A stretch of 64,000 nucleotides of DNA from Fimbriimonas sp. Its GTDB lineage: Bacteria; Armatimonadota; Fimbriimonadia; Fimbriimonadales; Fimbriimonadaceae. Of this stretch, positions 61,131 through 64,000 are shown one piece after another. Within the stretch, counting starts at the first letter, position 1. Each line of letters begins with the position of its first letter. The stretch covers positions 1 to 64,000 of the forward strand of contig JARXAE010000015.1 of NCBI GenBank assembly GCA_029866005.1, in the 5' to 3' direction. The notes under the pieces are model-generated. The model ran no database searches, was not told where the DNA came from, and saw only the letters and a list, made by a program, of their open reading frames with translations. A program made the position numbers and the translations under genes.

Positions 61131-62101
61131 TTCTTCGTGTCGGCCTCATCAGCGCCGCCCATGTCCACACTCCCAGCTACGCTCACAATTTTTCCGCTAA
61201 CCCGCGGGCCGAAATCGTGGGACTTTGGGACGATGATTTGACACGCGGCACTGAGTTCGCGGAAAAGCGCGCAATTCCGTTCTTTTCAGAACTCTCTGAA
61301 CTTTTGGCTGTCTGTGATGCGGTGGCGATCAGCAGTGAAAACACCAAACATCTCGCCCATATCGAAACTGCTGCCAACGCCGGTAAGCACATCATCTGCG
61401 AGAAGCCCGTCGTCGTTCGGCAGGCGGACTTTGATAAAGTGCGTGCGGCGGTAGAAGGCAACAACGTTAAGTTCATGACGGCTTTTCCTTGCCGGTTCTC
61501 TCCGGCATACCAGTCGCTCAAACAACGTGTTCGCAGTGGGGAACTTGGCGAAATCAAAGCAATCAACGCCACAAACCGCGGTCAATGCCCCAAGATGTGG
61601 TTCATTCAGCCCGAGTTGAGCGGCGGCGGAGCAATGATTGATCATGTCGTGCATGTGGCCGATCTACTACGCGATCTCCTGGGAGAGGAGCCCAATCGTG
61701 TCGAGGGTCAGATCGGCTCAAATGTTTACGGAGGTAAAGATTGGGATGACACCGCCATGGTGACCCTCGACTACCCAGGCGGAGTTTTTGCTACCCTGGA
61801 CAGTTCGTGGTCCCGTCCTTCTTCCTTTCGAACTTGGGGCGATGTGACTCTAAAGGTCGTCGGCACCGAGGGCGTTCTCAACGTTAACCTCTTCGACCAA
61901 TCTCTGCAGCATTACAAAAATGATCGTAGTAAGAGTTATGTTGATCAGGGGTACGGTAGCGATCTCGACGGTGCTATGATGGGTGCCTTCGTGGACGCCT
62001 GCCTTGACAACGCTGAAATCCCGGTGACCCTTGAAGATGGACTTGCCGCCGCACGAGTTTCGCTTCGAGCGTATGAGTCACTCGGACCCAAAGTCGCGTA
62101 G
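61127..62101 (+). CDS. Gfo/Idh/MocA-family oxidoreductase
   Basis: 324 residues, NAD(P)-binding Rossmann N-terminus (ILRVGLISAAHVHTPSYAHNF, lacking a strict GxGxxG) and the GFO C-terminal sheet. The catalytic-type motif EKPVVV (CEKPVVVRQADFDKV) and FMTAFPCRFSPAYQSL are present, with MIDHVVHVADLLRDLLG giving the usual His pair. Substrate likely a sugar or cyclitol; not determinable. Coupled to tsaE by 4 nt. Confidence 0.9.
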   Translation: MILRVGLISAAHVHTPSYAHNFSANPRAEIVGLWDDDLTRGTEFAEKRAIPFFSELSELLAVCDAVAISSENTKHLAHIETAANAGKHIICEKPVVVRQADFDKVRAAVEGNNVKFMTAFPCRFSPAYQSLKQRVRSGELGEIKAINATNRGQCPKMWFIQPELSGGGAMIDHVVHVADLLRDLLGEEPNRVEGQIGSNVYGGKDWDDTAMVTLDYPGGVFATLDSSWSRPSSFRTWGDVTLKVVGTEGVLNVNLFDQSLQHYKNDRSKSYVDQGYGSDLDGAMMGAFVDACLDNAEIPVTLEDGLAAARVSLRAYESLGPKVA

Positions 62102-62111
62102 AAAGCATTTC

Positions 62112-63356
62112 ATGACAATCCGAGTCGCTCACGATTTTAACTGCCCGTGGTGCTGGGTTGGGTTGTTTCATGCGCAACGATTGGAGCGCGAGTTCGGGGT
62201 GACCATCGAGTGGGTGGGTTATGAGCTGTTCCCGAAGGAGATGGAGTGGGACTACTCTTCGTGCCCGATTGAGCCGAAGAACAAGCCGAAAACTCCAGGC
62301 CGTTTCGCGATCCACGCTTTCGCCGAGGGGATTCCGGTTCCAAACGTTGACCGACCTTTTGAGCAGCGTACATACAATTCCCATCAAGCCGTCGAGTACG
62401 CCAAGACCGAAGGAGTTTCCAATCAACTCGTTGAGCGTCTGTACCGAGCGCACTGGGAGGAAGGGAAGGACATCAACGCCATCGATGTGTTGGAAAGGGA
62501 AGCCGCTGGACTCGTCCAAAACGTTTCTGAAATGCTTAAAGCAGTCGAAGACAATCGTTTTGATGACAAGGTTGTTGATTTCGATCAGCCAGCGTTCGAC
62601 TCCGGCGTCTACAACCTTCCCACCTTCTTTATCGGCGAGGAACGCCTTGCCGAGCAACCCTACCGAAAGATTAAAGCGGCTATGGAGAAGCTGATTCCAC
62701 CTGATCCGGCGGGACTTGTGTATCAAGACCTAGTTTTTGCTAATTGGCACGCAGATCGACCCTTCACCTTCATCAACATGGTCACGACCATTGATGGAAA
62801 AATCATCACTGGCGAGCGTGGCGAACCTGTGACAGACCTCGGATCGGCTAATGATCATAAAATCATGCGTCGTCTCGAGCAAAAAGCCGATGCTATTCTC
62901 AGCGGCGGAACCAGTGTGCGGGCTAGCGGCAACTGGAACCCCGAGACCGTCATCCGGATTGCGGTCACACGAAGTGGCGACCTCCCCTATGACCGCCCAT
63001 TCTTCACCCAAGGCAAGCCAATTGTGATGTACCCCGAAGGTTCTACACCTTCTATCCCCGAGAACATCAAGAGCATCGCATTCAAAGACTGGCCGGGTGC
63101 TCTCCGGAGGCTCAAGCAAGAGGGAGTTGAGATCATCAACGTTCTGGGCGGAAGTGACATCAACGCTCAACTCCTACAGGCCGAGCTGGTCGATGAGCTA
63201 TTCCTTACCCTTGCCCCGAAGATCAAACTTGGCGACCAAGTTCCCACGTACGCTGGTGGCAACCCGCTGCCGCGCGAAATGGTTCAGACATACAAACTCG
63301 AAGAGACCCACCAAATTGGCGACGAGCTGTTCCTTCGGTACACGAAGCCAAAATGA
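62112..63356 (+). CDS. Fusion of a FrnE/DsbA-like thioredoxin domain with a RibD C-terminal reductase domain
   Basis: 414 residues. The N-terminal half (about 1-200) is a DsbA/FrnE-like domain: VAHDFNCPWCWVGLFHAQRLE with redox Cys11 and Cys14, an inserted helical region, and NLPTFFIGEERLAEQPYRKIK. The C-terminal half (about 215-414) is a RibD_C/dihydrofolate-reductase-fold domain: FTFINMVTTIDGKIITGERG, ADAILSGGTSVRASGNWNP, INVLGGSDINAQLLQAELVDELFLT. A combined disulfide or isomerase plus NAD(P)H reductase role is likely, substrate unknown. No stop or frameshift separates the halves. ATG 62112 is chosen. Confidence 0.85.
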   Translation: MTIRVAHDFNCPWCWVGLFHAQRLEREFGVTIEWVGYELFPKEMEWDYSSCPIEPKNKPKTPGRFAIHAFAEGIPVPNVDRPFEQRTYNSHQAVEYAKTEGVSNQLVERLYRAHWEEGKDINAIDVLEREAAGLVQNVSEMLKAVEDNRFDDKVVDFDQPAFDSGVYNLPTFFIGEERLAEQPYRKIKAAMEKLIPPDPAGLVYQDLVFANWHADRPFTFINMVTTIDGKIITGERGEPVTDLGSANDHKIMRRLEQKADAILSGGTSVRASGNWNPETVIRIAVTRSGDLPYDRPFFTQGKPIVMYPEGSTPSIPENIKSIAFKDWPGALRRLKQEGVEIINVLGGSDINAQLLQAELVDELFLTLAPKIKLGDQVPTYAGGNPLPREMVQTYKLEETHQIGDELFLRYTKPK

Positions 63357-64000
63357 ATCCGCTCGCGCCCACGATGTTCCTTCGGCGCAACGCCGGAAAG
63401 ACGGTGCCGCTGGTGCTGGTCATCACGCTGGCGGTCATGCTCATCCAGAGCATCATTGCGCTCATCAATAGCATCCCGCTCAGTATTCAGACGATCTACC
63501 GGTACACAGATGCCTTTCTTGGGGTTTCTCCTCGCTTAGACCCTGAAAAGACTCCCGAGTTTGTCAAAATTCTCACCACAAACCCGCCTGCTGAGATTGA
63601 GAAGGTGATCCTGTGCCGCGGGAGTGGAGCTCAGGTTAAGAGCATCGTTGGAAAGTGGCCTTTTGCCGTCATGGCGATGGATCGTCCCGACATTGATTAC
63701 TATCTCAAGCGGCAGGGCGCAACTGGAATCACGGGGCGCTATCCAAAAGATGGCGAACCAGAGATGATCGTCAGCGAGCCCGTCGCCCGTAACCAGAACC
63801 TAAAAATCGGCGATATCTTTTTAAAGCCGGATGAAGCCGAGAACTTCTCTCGGATGCCAGTCAAGGTCGTCGGAATCATCAAAGCCGAACGCTGGCTAAT
63901 GCTCAGTAACAAGCAGTATTACGCTGACACCCAGCCCATCCCGATCGACTTTGCATTGGTATTCACCAAAGATCGAACAAAGCAAGGTGAGTACGATCGC
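63353..64000 (+). CDS. ABC transporter permease, MacB/FtsX-like, cut by the window end
   Basis: 216 codons are visible from ATG 63353 to the window edge with no stop. After a basic start comes a membrane helix (about 18-42: TVPLVLVITLAVMLIQSIIA), then a large extracytoplasmic MacB-like periplasmic core with MIVSEPVARNQNLKIGDIF, the usual signature of these permeases. The rest, with the three FtsX helices, lies beyond 64000. Start overlaps the fusion gene stop (ATGA). A cognate ATPase would be expected downstream. Confidence 0.85.
   Translation, partial: MNPLAPTMFLRRNAGKTVPLVLVITLAVMLIQSIIALINSIPLSIQTIYRYTDAFLGVSPRLDPEKTPEFVKILTTNPPAEIEKVILCRGSGAQVKSIVGKWPFAVMAMDRPDIDYYLKRQGATGITGRYPKDGEPEMIVSEPVARNQNLKIGDIFLKPDEAENFSRMPVKVVGIIKAERWLMLSNKQYYADTQPIPIDFALVFTKDRTKQGEYDR

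Overview
The window looks like chromosomal DNA of a free-living, diderm (outer-membrane) bacterium. A PilQ-type secretin, lipoproteins with lipoboxes, a SurA/PrsA-like foldase and a MoxR-DUF58-transglutaminase operon all point that way. The gene mix (pilQ next to aroK-aroB, a PASTA kinase-like protein, a FliA/WhiG sigma factor, many small exported proteins of unknown family) would fit Armatimonadota, perhaps the Fimbriimonas group. That placement is inference from gene content only. Packing is very tight. Most operon neighbours overlap by 4 nt (ATGA/GTGA) or 8 nt, and six of the seven convergent gene pairs share a 4-nt stop-codon overlap. No stretch above 300 bp lacks a gene. I found no rRNA, tRNA, CRISPR array or intact insertion sequence.

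Layout. 1-7.3 kb: pilQ, then a shikimate/pentose/riboflavin run (aroK, aroB, small membrane protein, PASTA pseudokinase, rpe, small membrane protein, ribD). 7.4-11 kb: FKBP isomerase; a minus-strand trio of PII protein, AlkC/AlkD-like repair protein and a RAYT-derived protein that has lost its catalytic residues; an orphan PhoR-like histidine kinase. 11-16.3 kb: a dehydrogenase coupled to a nucleoside-type ABC transporter (ATPase and two permeases, no binding protein) and an exported protein of unknown function. 16.3-24.4 kb, minus strand: S41 protease, two tandem ClpS-like adaptors, YfhO-like membrane protein, TPR protein, ftsH, tilS. This is a proteostasis-flavoured block. 24.4-30.6 kb: photolyase, trxB, FmdB-like protein, D-cysteine desulfhydrase family enzyme, dehydrogenase E2 component, ROK sugar kinase.

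30.7-42 kb: moxR, DUF58, transglutaminase, holA, bifunctional nuclease, ligA, OGG1-type glycosylase, a G5/3D cell-wall protein with an unusual leader, rsmA, queG. 42-52.9 kb: glgA (minus), P1B-4 metal ATPase, DNRLRE protein (minus), mutS2, cdd, two related lipoproteins, a membrane cyclase-like protein with altered active-site residues and an unknown partner. 53-64 kb: rng, small membrane protein, a minus-strand FliA-type sigma factor with small neighbours, MBL hydrolase and an unknown protein, a matrixin-like protease, SurA/PrsA-like lipoprotein behind a sigma-54-like promoter, an orphan, tsaE, a Gfo/Idh/MocA oxidoreductase, a DsbA-RibD C-terminal-domain fusion, and the start of an ABC permease cut by the window end.

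The most unusual items are the leader of the G5/3D gene, where one segment can pair either with a nearby repeat or with the whole ribosome binding site; the DsbA-RibD fusion; the catalytically dead RAYT protein in a PII/AlkC operon; the interlocked convergent stop codons; -10-like boxes sitting 5-11 nt before start codons, which suggest leaderless mRNAs; and the tandem ClpS pair with different N-degron pockets.
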